DNA from: Scylla paramamosain
Lineage: Eukaryota > Arthropoda > Malacostraca > Decapoda > Portunidae
Assembly (NCBI RefSeq): GCF_035594125.1
Contig: NC_087191.1
Coordinates: 1,364,001 to 1,428,000 of the forward strand
Length of the DNA stretch: 64,000 nucleotides
Reading direction: 5' to 3'
Shown: piece after piece, positions 49,111-60,252 of the stretch
How positions within the stretch are numbered: position 1 is the stretch's first letter
Layout: each line of letters starts with the position of its first letter
Program-made: the position numbers and the translations under genes
Notes under the pieces: model-generated
What the model was told of the DNA's origin: nothing
Databases searched by the model: none
The model's input: only the letters and a program-made list of their open reading frames with translations

Positions 49111-49715
49111 CTCCTGAATATAAATCAGAATTTTATTGCTTCTACTGCAGGGAAGCTCACCTGCCACGTTCTAGGCAATACAAGAGCTGGACATTCTTCA
49201 GCTGGCTAATTCTCAGTTCATTAGTCTTGGTATTGCCTGTCAAGAACTTCTGTTTAGGCAGAAGGATAGTATGGCAAAGACATACGCTTCTTTCACTCTA
49301 GTTCTTCCATGTCTACATCTAATCCTGTTGTAGCACATTCCCGCCATTTTCAACTTTTCTACTATATCTTCAGCAAAGCCCTCCACTGCATCTTCAGCGA
49401 CTAAATCATAGAATCATTACAGGAGTTTACATTACAGAAGTCCACGTTCCCATGGATTCTCAACCACGAACACCTCCCAAGGTTTTTTAAGCCTCAACAG
49501 ACACACACAAGGAAATCTCTCGAAATTCCCCCTCAGTTACACCAGAAACGTTCCCGGGGATCTGCCAAGTCCCCCTAGACTCGACGTTACTCCTAGAAAG
49601 ATTCCTTTCGGAGTATCAGATGGCCCTGAGCCGGACATAAATAATCAAAGTGATGTGTCCCCATCTGATAGCTATATTAAGAGTTTCTCTGCATGCCCAT
49701 CCCTTAGTGGGAACC
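49111..49715 (+). pseudogene. ORF1-like zinc-knuckle and tail fragment (copy A)
   Basis: EYKSEFYCFYCREAHLPRSR (49115-49175) contains a C-x-x-C...H knuckle and matches a similar segment at 50910-50960. Downstream to 49700 the DNA is Ser/Pro-coding and has no clear frame. The leader joins directly to this knuckle, so the RRM-like part present in the next copy is deleted here. Function inferred: nucleic-acid-binding ORF1 product of a non-LTR element. Confidence 0.5.
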
Positions 49716-49725
49716 ACTTTGTCAT

Positions 49726-49910
49726 ATCGAGGGGGGCTTGCGTGTCCCTATGATATGGCGAGCGAAGCTAGTGGGGGTTTCGGCCCCTGCTCCGCACTAC
49801 TTAGGGGAAGAAAGCTACACATGCTAGCAAGGGATGCAACTTTTGAGGTCGTCCTGTGTTGGATGGTTGGGTGTTTGGGCTGGGATGCCTTGTGTGGGGG
49901 ATGTCTTAGC
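49726..49910 (+). repeat. Dispersed repeat R, copy 4
   Basis: GGGGGGCTTGCGTGTCCCTA, GGCGAGCGAAGCTAG, a CATGCTAGCAAGG block and GTCGTCCTGTGTTGGATGG match copies 1 and 3; it lacks the 60-bp internal part of copy 3 (CCACAGACTAAATGG...). Confidence 0.75.
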
Positions 49911-50044
49911 TGTGGTGGACAAACTTTCGAATCATGAGGGGCCACTTTTTTAAAACGAGTGGCCTCCATGAGGTCAAGGTACACTGTTCACGGCGGCCAG
50001 CGCTCGCCCACCTCGTAATCCCGGTTCGTGGTTTTCTTTTGCCT

Positions 50045-50630
50045 ATGGAGCAATTTGATTTTTATAATATGCTCATGGGAAAACACAGAAGTTCATCTGG
50101 TCCTCGAAGGGCACTCGAGACGTCACTCTGGTCGTGATAGTAATGTGCAGGCTGCAGCTCGTACTCCCCCTGCTGTTGCTTCTCTTGATGGAAGGCCCTT
50201 TGGGTCAGTTGTTGAGTGTTTTCTTGACATTAGTGTCTACGCATCCATGTCATACCGTGCTATTCATTCAGTTTTCAAGCCTTTCGGAACAGTTCTTCGT
50301 ATCCATCTCAAATATGACGGCGATTGTCTCTCTAATCGGTGCGATGTGACATTTACATCTGACCTTGCTGCTAAAGCTGTTCTTCAGATAATAAAATTTC
50401 TGTGTTTTGGAGACAACAACTTAATTGCTGAGATTATTAATCTAAGTAGTGTAAATGACAGCGAGAATGATTATTGTCCTAATGTCTTTGAAGAATGTGC
50501 TTCCAAAGTTCGCCATCCATCTGCATCTTACTGGTTGGTAGGATATTATAGGGACGGTCGAGGAAACTTTATTCACGGTGTCAAATATCTAGAAATGGAG
50601 ATTGGAGTGACCCCTAAAAATAAAGTGTAA
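50045..50630 (+). pseudogene. ORF1-like RNA-binding protein (copy B), one frameshift
   Basis: Starts MEQFDFYNMLMGKHRSSSGP (ATG 50045), shifts frame near 50110-50140, then runs to TAA 50628-50630. Residues coded by 50200-50400 form an RRM-like fold: GSVVECFLDIS, AIHSVFKPFGTVLRIHLKYD (KPFG-x-V-x-RI, as in RNP proteins), and RCDVTFTSDLAAKAV. The RRM plus later zinc knuckles is the usual make-up of ORF1 in I/jockey-type LINEs, though the family could not be named. It follows repeat R copy 4 by 135 bp. Confidence 0.55.
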
Positions 50631-51015
50631 AAAATATGGCGAAGGCTTCTTGATCTGAGCTAAAAAATTTAACACAGGCAATCATGCTCCTCCATCTATC
50701 TTGCCCTTCTGATGGAATCTTTGAATCCATCAAACCATACCGAACATTCAATTACTGTAAAGGACAATCAGGACTCAGATGATGACATTCACTTATGTCC
50801 TCATAATTTCAATGTACAATTTGTGCAGTTGTTCCTCACTGGAGGAGCAACTGTACAAATCGTCCCTGGTGCGGTCACTGTTCTGCCCTTGACTCACATC
50901 CTACTCCTGAATGCGAATCGGAACCTTATTGCTTCTCCTGAAGGGAAGCTCATCTGCTACTTTTTCATCAATTCATTAGTCTCTGTAGTGCCAGGCGGGA
51001 ACTTTTTTTTAAACA
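50631..51015 (+). pseudogene. ORF1-like C-terminal zinc-knuckle region (copy B)
   Basis: In shifting frames: RPWCGHCSALDSHPTPECES (about 50865-50925) carries C-x2-C...H...C, then EPYCFS and a stretch parallel to 49130-49260. Ends where the minus-strand Gypsy integrase begins. Confidence 0.5.
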
Positions 51016-51019
51016 GAAA

Positions 51020-51650
51020 TATGGAAGGGGTTCAAAGCACATGTGACGTGCGGGATCCATGTGTCCCACGTAATGCTGTGTGGATTTATCAATGTACGTA
51101 GACAAGTGATGACTTTTCTATTAAGTCTTTCCACAACTCCGTTACTTTCCGGTTTGTAGGCGTGTACATTTATTTTCTTTATGTTGAAAATGCGACATAT
51201 TTCTGCTAGAATAGCGTTATTAAATTCAGAACCATTGTCAGTGATGATAGTTTTTGGGGTTGTGTATGGACAAATTACTTTTTCAAATATAGCTGTAGCG
51301 ATTGTCTCTGCTTTCTTGTTCTGTATTGGCTGTAAAATGCAAAATCTGGAGAAATAATCGATGATTACTAGTAAATATTTAAATCCATTTTCAGATAGAG
51401 GCAACTCCAAGGTATCAAGGTAAATTCTATCCCACAGTTTCTCAGGAATTGGGTAACTCAACATTGGTGCTGGTGTGCGTGTGTGTTCTTTTGCTTCTGC
51501 GCAAACGTTACAATTATCTATATGATTGTAGATTTGTTTTCTCATGTCTGTCCAATAGTATTTCAGTTGTGCTTGTCTATAAGCCTTTTCTTTTCCAGGG
51601 TGAGAACTAGTTGCACAATCATGAATGAAGTTTAAAACATTTGGTACCAA
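51020..51650 (-). pseudogene. Ty3/Gypsy integrase, 3'-truncated
   Basis: 213 open codons. The zinc-binding end is seen as DNCNVCAEAKEHTRTP; the catalytic core has D in DRIYLDTLELPL, D in KTIITDNGSEFNNAIL and E in HAYKPESNGVVERLNRKVIT, spaced as a D,D-35-E integrase. The frame stops at CALNPFHISV: after ALNP the sequence leaves the integrase, so the C-terminal domain and 3' LTR are gone and ORF1-like DNA abuts. The enzyme inserts the element cDNA into host DNA. Confidence 0.9.
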
Positions 51651-52590
51651 CTCTTTGGGTATAACTAACTAATTTCACTTTTCCACGTGATACTCCTTTG
51701 CATATTATTTCGGAATTGCGGTAGAGCAATCCATTATGTAATTGGAATTCCGATAGTTTATATTTCTTTGGTAGTGTCTGTGCTTCTCTGTCTGTATTAC
51801 TTTCAAGGTGCTCTATTATTTGCTTCAAAGTGTCATCTTTTCTCTGTTCTGAGTATACAAGTTCAGTGTCTAATGTGGTTAGTTCTTGGATACTGCATAC
51901 TACACCATTTACTTCTCCGTGTGAGACTATGTTTCGTGATAGGGCATCGGCTGCTGTATTTTTCTTTCCTTGTATGTATTCAAAGTTTATTTCATAATTC
52001 TGCAGTGTCACACACCAACGTGCTTAAATTCTTGTGTTTAAACAGATTCTGAATTGCGGTGTGGTCTGTTCACACTCTAATCTTGTAACTCAATATGATA
52101 TCTCTGAAGTGTTCTAGGCAATAAATCTCTGTTAGAGTCTCGCGTTCTGTGATGCTATAATTCTTTTCTGCAGCTGCGCAAAGTCTGGAAGCATATGCAA
52201 TTGGGTGTGGATTACTATATTTTTCCTGCATTAGTATTCCTTCTAACCCTATGTCAGAGGCATCTGTACACAAGATGAACTCTTTTGTGTAAGATGAACT
52301 CTTTTGTGTAATCTGGAAAAATCAATAGTGGCGAACTTGTGAGGTTTTCTTTCAGTGTTTCAAATGGTTTGGTTTGGGAAGGACCCCAAGAGAATGTAGA
52401 ATTCTTTTTCAGGAGTGAACTCAATGGTTGTGCTATGTCAGCGTAATTCTTGATGAATTTTCTATAATATCCTGTCAGTCCTAAGAAACTTCTTACTTTT
52501 TCAACTGAGGTTGGTTGAGGAAATTGTTTTACGACATCTACCTTTGACTGTACTGTCCTCAGACCTTGAGTGTTTATTTGATGACCCAAG
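51619..52590 (-). pseudogene. Ty3/Gypsy RT connection and RNase H region
   Basis: From 52589: LGHQINTQGLR-type connection (GHQINTQGLRTVQSKVDVVK), SFLGLTGYYRKFIKNYADIA, WGPSQTKPFETLKENL. A 19-bp tandem duplication (52272-52309) then shifts the frame before CTDASDIGLEGILMQEK and ITERETLTEIYCLEHFRD of RNase H, and after a further break NYEINFEYIQGKKNTAADAL leads to SRN. RNase H normally degrades template RNA during cDNA synthesis. Catalytic Asp of TDAS and Glu of ERE are present, but the frame is broken in three places. Confidence 0.9.
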
Positions 52591-53400
52591 TAAGTTACTT
52601 TCTCCTGTAGAAAGCGACATTTTTTCCAAATTGATCTTTAATCCTGTTGATAATGTAAGTAAGTGGGCTACGAAAACGAAACTGATAGTGACCTGTTGGT
52701 GTAGAGAATGCTGTCAATGGACGTGAAGCTTCATCGAGCTCAATTTGCCAAAATGCAGATTTTATGGCAGTTGTGCTAAATAACTTATTTGAAGTGCCTA
52801 GACTTCGAAGAACATCTGAAATGACTGGAAGTGGAAGTCTGTCTGGAATGGTTTTCTTGTTGAGTTCCCTCTAATCAATCACTGGTTTCATGGTGCCGTC
52901 CGGTTTGGGCACAAATATAAGTGGAAAATTCCACTCACTGTCACTAGGTTCTATGACATCTTGTGACAACATATCTTCAATCAATTTATCAACAATGGCA
53001 AGTTTAGAATGCGGTAGTCTATATGCGGGAACGTAAATAGGCTGTGTTCCTGGCTTGAGTTTGATTTTGTGCTGCAATAGAGTTGTTTTACCCAAGGCTT
53101 CTCCTGGCAAAGCAACTGTTACTTTATGCAGGTGTAGTAGGTGTACTAGTTCTTTCTCAAGATCTGGACGACTAGTGGGAGCGAGGTGTTTCTTTATCTC
53201 TTTCTCACTCTGTGAGGGTTCTTGTAGCGAAAGCACTTGTGCTATTTGTTCATCTTTATCAGAGCTAAAGTCTTGATTATTGATTATTTCTACAGCTTTA
53301 CTGACTTGGAAACGTCCTAACTCTGTTCCTTTCTTAATGGGTACGTCTGTGTGAAGCGTGTTGATGACAAATACTTCAGATTTACCGCTGTTTGTATGGT
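52591..53400 (-). pseudogene. Ty3/Gypsy RT palm, catalytic parts lost
   Basis: 53236-52871 encodes TQPIYVPAYRLPHSKLAIVD, QDVIEPSDSEWNFPLIFVPK and PDGTMKPVID, normal RT N-terminal motifs. After a stop (52868) the frame continues RELNKKTIPDRLPLPVI and SDVLRSL to a motif A that reads TAIKSAFWQI, where Gypsy RTs have LDLKSAFWQI, so the catalytic Asp is missing. The DNA then jumps from GHYQFRF to KINLEK: the YxDD motif C and its surroundings are deleted. This copy cannot encode an active RT. Confidence 0.85.
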
Positions 53401-53441
53401 AAAGACCATTTTTTAAGTTTATTCCACGAACACGCGATGAC

Positions 53442-54116
53442 TCACTTTTTTAAGGCAATCGCTATCACATGGTCACTTATTCCTTTTAGACTAACATTTA
53501 CCTTGCAAATCGACTGAGCCTGCAACAGCGTGCACTCTGTTACAGAATCTGAAACAATTTTCAAGGCTTCGGTTGGTGCATACTGTTTGTTCTTTTTGGT
53601 TGTCAGTGGGGAATTTGTCTTTTCATAACGATCCGTAGGAATGCAATTCTCGTCAAGTACTGGTGATAAATTGCTTAAGTACTGCTCTGCCACGTTGTTA
53701 TCTGAGGGAACTGTGTTTACTACAGTCTTACAATGCTGACTAACTGGTGCCACGACATCTTGGCTGCGGGTGTTAACGAATGGTAGAAACTTGTAAGATA
53801 TTTTAACTCCTTCCTTCGCAGGGAAGATAGTTATGTCTTCATCTCGCATTGTGTCATATCCAATGAGCAAGTTTCCTGGGAACGCTTGCTGTTCTACCAC
53901 AACAGCTGTTAATTTAAACATGTAATAGTTCCCAAAAGTTACATTTATCTGTGTTTCTCCTACAGGTGTGAGTTTGTTTCCGGTGACTCCCTGAATGTTG
54001 AATGTGCTTGGCTCAATAATGACCAAACCAGGTTTCGCTTTTCTTAGAAAATCTAGACTGATTAAGTTAATACGTGCTCCTGTGTCTAGAAACATGTGAC
54101 TGAGTTCATTGAACAC
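53442..54116 (-). pseudogene. Ty3/Gypsy aspartic protease region
   Basis: 224 open codons. MFLDTGARINLISLDFL has the retropepsin active site (D-T-G, here LDTGA), followed by NLLIGYDTMRDEDI, which is like the flap-side LLGxD block. The remaining 130 residues, up to IALKK, are a spacer between protease and RT that has no known domain. In an intact element this enzyme cuts the Gag-Pol polyprotein. The stretch is in a different frame from the gag knuckles and the RT. Confidence 0.8.
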
Positions 54117-54183
54117 TCGTCCGGCTATGAGCGGACCTCCGGAGTTGTCATTTATATAGATAACTTCCTTTACTTCCTGGCTT

Positions 54184-54594
54184 TTATCTAAGTTGGAGTG
54201 CGATGGCTGTGCTTTGGATTCTTTTATTTCCTGGTTCTGATGAAGTGACTACGTTGTACCGTTTTTTTCTTTTTGGCCATTGACTTCTAGCACGACAGTC
54301 TGCTGTCCTATGCCCTATTCTGTGATGATAAGTACACCAAGGAGGACTTCTACATACTGATTCTTTGTGACCTTTATACTGACAGTTGGAACAGGTGATA
54401 TTAGCGTAGCAGTCCCTTGCTGAGTGTCCAAGTTTGTGGCAATTGTAACATTCAGTTGTTTGTCTTTGTCTAGAGGGACTCCTACCTATATGGGATGTTG
54501 ATGCTCTGGTTCTAGATTGTGATCCTCCTTGCCTTTGTGTGGTTGGTGTGCGTGAGTCTGAGCTAGCAGCTAACACATATGTGTAGCGGGACAC
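54184..54594 (-). pseudogene. Ty3/Gypsy gag nucleocapsid fragment
   Basis: 136 codons with a basic Arg/Ser/Gln-rich N-terminus and three zinc knuckles: CYNCHKLGHSARDC and CSNCQYKGHKESVC (both C-x2-C-x4-H-x4-C) and CTYHHRIGHRTADC (third, first pair C-x2-H). They bind the element RNA for packaging. The capsid upstream is not recognisable beyond 54600, so gag is truncated. Order gag-PR-RT-RH-IN on the minus strand fits Ty3/Gypsy. Confidence 0.88.
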
Positions 54595-54599
54595 AAGTC

Positions 54600-55521
54600 A
54601 CCGCTCCTAGCACTCCGTTTTCTGTTATATTTTCACCCTTCCGTTTTCACTCTCTCTACTGCACAGGCTTTTGTCTTTCATATCTTTTTCATCACTTTAT
54701 ACATTTCTCTTACTTGTCACATTCTGTGCACGCTCTTTGACACATGTGTTACACATCTTCTCAATACATCTTATTACTCCTTTCTTCACACAGACATACA
54801 CACACACATACACTCTCTTTTTCTATAATTTTGTGTGTGTCGTTTGTTATGTTTAAGTAATTTTTGTATATATTGTTCATGTTTTTGCTGAATAAACAGA
54901 GAGACGGAGAGAGAACATCACCGCGCCGTCCACACCTCTTCCCCGCTCTCCTCATAGGCAACAGCTCGCCGGTTCGCCCGCTGCTTGAGCTGCTCTGCCT
55001 TCCCTTGTGTCCCGGTGTGAGACACTCCTCACTCAGACTCACTCAACTCGCCTTGCTGCTCGGACGTGAGACTCATTACTGAGCTGCTCTGCTGACGCAC
55101 CACTGCCAGCACCAGCTCTCCCTTCCCGGTGAGAGCTCGCCCGGGTGGTGTCCTTCACTCCTTCCCCTTCCCCATCCTCCCTGCTCCCTGCTTCTTTACC
55201 ATCAGACAAACAGAGCGCGGACCCAGGACGCTCCTGAGAGTGACCCTCAGGAGTTATGGTGGCTCTAGTGGCTCTGGTGGCTAAAGCTGTGGGGTAGGCT
55301 CTCCCTCTACTTCTGATTATTTTCCTTTCGCCTCCCTCGGGAGGCAAAGTCTTGGTTAGGGTTAGGCGTGGGATAGGGTCACTCCGACGGCTGTTAGCAG
55401 CCGGGTGGCTAAACTATTTCCACTCAGGTAGGCTCCTTCCATTCTGATTTACTGTCTTTAGTGGTGTGGTGTGTCGGGCTTCGGCCCCAATTAGGATTTA
55501 TTGTATGTCGATCTTCTGAAA
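54600..55521 (+). other. Possible retroelement end and structured LINE leader
   Basis: 54600-54880 has no gene. AATAAA at 54887 lies in TGAATAAACAGAGA, shared with the LTR-like 60051-60064. From 55220 the leader of the next LINE has four hairpins: CTCCTGAG/CTCAGGAG (about 55230-55252), CCTCC/GGAGG (55332-55345), CGGCTG-TTAG-CAGCCG (55389-55404) and GGGC-TTCG-GCCC (55476-55487). Confidence 0.45.
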
Positions 55522-56510
55522 ATGCCGAGAGTGAAGATCAAGCACCCAGACCCCACGGGTCACAACAAGATTCGCCTACTGAGAATTCTGTCTGAGAACC
55601 TTATATACGCCACCAAGATCATCCAGACTATTGATTCGTACATCGTCCTCACCAAAACTGATGCTGACACTGACTCTATATTCTCGGCCCAGACACTGAC
55701 CACTCTCAAGGACGAACACTTCACCCCTGTTTTGCCCCCTGAAATAAGGGCGAAACGAACAATAATACTTTTGAATCTTGATGATCACATATATTCCAAG
55801 ACAGAAAAAGACATCGAAGAAGAACTCATCACTGAGAACACTTTCCTGAATGAAGGGATAGATAACATCTACAAAATCCCTAAAACTAAAATCGTGAAAG
55901 TAACTCTATGTAGCTCCACAGCTGCTAAGAAGGCCACTGACAACGGCCTATTAGCATTTCATATGAGCATCCCTCACTATAACATCAAAACAGAAGAATA
56001 TATCCCGGTCATGATGTGCATGAGATGTTATGCCATCGAAGATCACCCCACCAGTAAATGCAGCACACCCAAGGACTTCCAGATATGCTCAGAGTGCGCT
56101 GAATTAGGACATACCTGGAAAGACTGCAAAAACACAAATAAAAAATGCATAAACTGTCAGGAGCCACACAGAACACTTGCATACAAATGCAAGAAAAGAA
56201 AAGAAGCAATAGAGCTAAAAAAGAAGACCTCACAAACTACAAACACCAAAACATACAGCCAAACACTCACCACACAAAATACCAACACACAACAACTCAT
56301 GGACAAAGACACAAGTGCTAAAATCATGTCCTGCATGCTCCACGCCCACATGATTAATGCAGTAACCCCAGGCTGTTATAATGACGAGTTCAACAGAGCT
56401 CTCGCCCTCAACAACCTTCCAAAAATAAACCTACCAACAAATCCCCCCTCAAAACAAATTCTAACAATGATCACTACTAATAACAACCTTGATACAAATG
56501 ATTCACTGCT

Positions 56511-56555
<45 letters not shown>

Positions 56556-56958
56556 GCAAACTCAACAAGAACCAGAGAGCCAACAACAAGATTTCGTTAC
56601 ACAAACCGAACAAGATATGCCTCCTCTTGAGAAAATATCTGGACAAGCAATAGGTCTGCAACTAATCACTAGGAAAAGTGAAGGCTGGTCTAAGCAAAAG
56701 ATAATAGACCTGAAAGATTTGAAAGTGGGAATAGATACTGGTATGTATAAATACAGATACCGAAATCCAACTTACACTGATCAGGAAATTTTGCTATACA
56801 TGATTAACAATGACATTGATCTCACAAACTGTTGGTGCACATGTGACAACTCGCAATTCACCAAAATACGTAACGGGCTCCTCCAAGACCTCACTCCACC
56901 TCCCAGTAAAGCCCAAAAACAGAAACACTCATACAGACACAGATACTCCTCAAATTAA
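55522..56958 (+). CDS. LINE ORF1, jockey-type nucleic-acid-binding protein
   Basis: 478 codons, ATG 55522 (MPRVKIKHPDPTGHNKIRLL) to TAA. Residues about 80-165 resemble the RRM/PRE-type region of jockey and X-element ORF1 (TIILLNLDDHIYSKTEKDIE; VKVTLCSSTAAKKATDNGLL; IKTEEYIPVMM). Three zinc knuckles follow: CMRCYAIEDHPTSKC (from residue 166), CSECAELGHTWKDC and CINCQEPHRTLAYKC. A tract of 16-17 Gln, coded by CAA repeats, lies at 56512-56562. The C-terminal 130 residues are unassigned. The product coats element RNA and carries it to the nucleus. The frame is fully open; ORF2 starts 71 bp later. This start was preferred because the upstream in-frame region has no ATG. Confidence 0.88.
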
Positions 56959-57029
56959 AACTCCTCTCAACAAACACTACAGCCCACAAACTACCACTAA
57001 CAAACACAAACAAAACACATACACTAAAC

Positions 57030-59813
57030 ATGGACACACTTACAGTCATACAACACAATGTTCACACGTGGAGAACAAATAAATTTCTGCTCACTAACAC
57101 ATATTTACAATACAACCCTGATATTATTTTGCTTAATAGCACCGGAATAAAAGACACAGAACAAGTTAAAATATTTGGTTATAATACATACAGAATCAAC
57201 AGTGAAAACACGTTACATGACGGATCTGCAATACTAATAAAGAACACTATAAGACACTTTATTACAGACGATTTCGACACAGACATATTGCAAGTAACAA
57301 TAAACACCAATACAGGTCCAGTTAACATAGCCACTACATATCTTCCACCGCGAAGACCATACCTTCCCTTTCCAGATTTCCACAGATTAGCCACACAAAA
57401 CACATCTACATACATTATAGGGGATCTCAATGCTAGACATACTATATTAGATAACCATGACTGCAATACCGTAGGCAAAGCAATTAAAAAACTAATTGAT
57501 AATGGAAAATTAATTTTCCAAGGACCACACTTTAAAACCTACTTCGGTAGTCGTCACACCTCCACACCTGATATAATACTTACTAATAACAAAACGTACC
57601 ATAACATGCAAATACAACCGGGTCCTATCACATCTTCTGACCACATACCAATCATAATGACACTATCTACACAAGCCATAAAAACACCCATTAACCCAAC
57701 ACCAAACTTTAACCTGGCTAACTGGGAAATGTTTACTCACGACATAGAGGAAGCACACAAAAATATAGACACAAATCCTTACATGACCATACAACAACTG
57801 AATACATCTTTACAACAATGGACTAACACTATAAAAAATGCAATGAAGACACATATACCCTTAAAAAGAAAGAAAATACTGCAAAAACCATTAACTAATA
57901 ACACTATAAAATATCTCACATATTGTGCAAAAAATATCACAGACGTATGCAATCACACAGGGTGGACTCCCCTAAAGTTTGCCACATTAAAAAGAATAAA
58001 ATATGCAATAATAAAAGAGTGTACAAACATTAAAAACAGCCATTGGGAAAATAGAATATGTAAACTTATAGAAGCACATAAAGACTCAAAGAAATTTTGG
58101 TCACAAATAAAATTACTTAAGGGTAACACAAAAATCACAGAAAACTACATATTACACAACAACGAAAAAATATATGATTTAAAACAGCAAGAAGAAATAT
58201 TTAGAAGTATATGGAGCAAAAACTTCCAGATAACACGTGAAGAAAACGAAGCATTCGACCTACACACAGACAATACAGTCACGCAGTATATTACTAATAA
58301 CACACAACAGTTTACACCTTTTCAACATGGAGACCCGGGCAGACTAGATGAAAATCACCCACTCCTTTACAAAGTAACAACAGACACACTAAAACACATG
58401 ATTAAAGGGCTAAAAAATAATACTCCTGGAGAAACTCAAATAAATAAAACAATATTACAAAAACTACCCACAGAATCAATATCTACACTTACAAAATTAT
58501 TCAATATATCTTTATCTATGGGGTATTTCCCTGATATATACAAACACGCCAAACTCAAATTAATCCCCAAGCCTAAAAAGCAACCAACAGACCCTAATAA
58601 CTATAGACCAATCTCCCTGCTTGAAGTTCCAGGCAAATTATTTGAAAAGTTCATTAACAAAAGACTTCAAAATCATCTAGAAACACATAACCTCATCCCT
58701 ACAACACAACATGGATTTAGACAAAAAAGATCGACTAACACAGCCATAGCAACACTCTCAGAAACACTCAGCAACGCTCTCACAACAAACAAAGTTACTA
58801 CAGCTGTTACTCGGGATATATCTAAAGCTTTTGATAAAGTATGGCACAAAGGCCTCAAATATAAGTTAACATCTGTACATCTGCCTGACATTTACATAAA
58901 ACTATTAAGCAGCTTCCTAGACAAAACTATTAAGCAGCTTCCTAGACGGCAAAAATAACAATAAAAACACACACAGGCCCCCCAATTCCTTTGCTAAGTG
59001 GAGTACCACAAGGAAGTAATATTTCGCCTACACTTTTCTCCATATACACTGCAGACCTCCCACAACCAGGCCCACACTGTACTCATATATCCTATGCTGA
59101 CGATGTTACACAAATAATTTCACAACCAGGCAATAGCAGAAAATTCCTAGCACGTAGGGTGGAAAGAGAAATAATAAAAATAAACGAGTATGAACTTAAA
59201 TGGAAAATAAAAACAAACATAAATAAATTTGCTATACTCCCAATCTCAATAACGAAAACAGATCCAATACATATAAACAATCAAATTTTACCTTATACAA
59301 AGCAAGCTAACATCCTAGGATTAACAATAAACAGCAAAGGATACACGCAAAGGATACACCCAACACGTTAATAGTAACATTAAAAAAGCAAAACATGTGC
59401 TTTATACTCTAAAAAGATTTCAACAGCTTACAACCAACATAAAATTACAATTAATTAAAGCTTGCATTATTCCCATTTTAATATATCCAGACTATCCTCT
59501 AGTAACAATTTCAAATAATGCAATTCGTAAGCTTCAAAGAATACAAAACAGCTCATTAAGATTTGCATATAATGAGAAATATCCCTACACGAAAACCTGT
59601 GAGGAGCTACACATACTTAGCAATATAAAACCAATAAATATTTTACTTTACGAAAGAGCATCTAAAACAAAACACACATTACAGCATACATTACAAGACA
59701 CAAATTACATACGCATAATAACAGACAATATAAATAACAACAATGAGCATACATGGTTCAGGAAAACATCTAAAGCACTGGAAACTATACAACCACATCC
59801 AATATACACATAG
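57030..59813 (+). pseudogene. LINE ORF2, endonuclease-RT, broken by short duplications
   Basis: ATG 57030. Endonuclease: VIQHNVHTWRTNKFLL, NIATTYLPPRRP, YIIGDLNARHTIL, TPDIILTNN, SSDHIPIIM. RT: KLKLIPKPKKQPTDPNNYRP, QHGFRQKRSTNTAIATL, AVTRDISKAFDKVWHKGL (motif A), LLSGVPQGSNISPTLF (B), ISYADDVTQII (C, YADD). The C-terminus continues 59397-59813. Three lesions break the frame: an exact 25-bp tandem duplication (58898-58947) plus one extra A in the run near 58953, and an exact 13-bp duplication (59334-59359). Removing their effect would leave one frame, so the copy was intact recently. No RNase H; ends in TAA-rich 3' sequence (59862-59883). Confidence 0.9.
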
Positions 59814-59885
59814 AAATTACTAAGCACGCGAAATTAATAATAACCATAACCGCAGCCTCCTTCTAATAAGTAATAATAAGTAATG
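59814..59885 (+). other. LINE 3' end
   Basis: Short 3' untranslated region ending in TAATAAGTAATAATAAGTAAT, a TAA-type tail. Confidence 0.6.
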
Positions 59886-60232
59886 GGAGCGAGGAACCGC
59901 AAATCATGATCTGAACCAGCAAGGCGTACAGCCCGCCACCTGTTATTCTCTCACTTTATTTCAATTTCACCAAGTCTATTCCCTCCAACTCTTAGTCTTT
60001 CCCCCCCCCTAATTTCACCACCCTGTCTATCCCCCCCCCATCTGCATCTGCATCTGAATAAACAGAGAATACCTAGGCTAAGTTTCCTTTACCAGAGCTA
60101 CACTGTTATGACACTGGAAACTGTTACCCTTCAAGGACTAAACACTGCTATGACCAAGAGTCATAGTTGGGAGCCTACACTTCTCGCTTGAGCAACTTCC
60201 AGGCGGCCAAGTAACACCTCACCTTCGCTACA
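59886..60232 (+). repeat. Probable 5' LTR of Ty3/Gypsy element (boundaries approximate)
   Basis: Lies between a LINE tail and a primer-binding-like site. Contains pyrimidine-rich tracts and AATAAA (60053-60058). The right end is ACA just before ATTGGTGACCCCG. The left end is not fixed because the 3' LTR is outside the window. Confidence 0.5.
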
Positions 60233-60252
60233 ATTGGTGACCCCGTTGTTCC
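60233..60252 (+). other. Primer-binding-site-like sequence
   Basis: ATTGGTGACCCCGTTG follows the LTR-like end (CGCTACA). TGGTGACCCC just after ACA is the usual form of the tRNA-primer site in many animal Gypsy elements. Matching tRNA not identified. Confidence 0.55.

Noticed and set aside
55360..55372. Telomere-like GGTTAGGGTTAGG
   Set aside because: Only two units inside a LINE leader; arthropod telomeres are TTAGG and need long arrays.
60105..60170. LTR start at TGTTATGACACTGG
   Set aside because: Begins with TG, but would leave the AATAAA signal outside the LTR; without the 3' LTR the boundary cannot be chosen.
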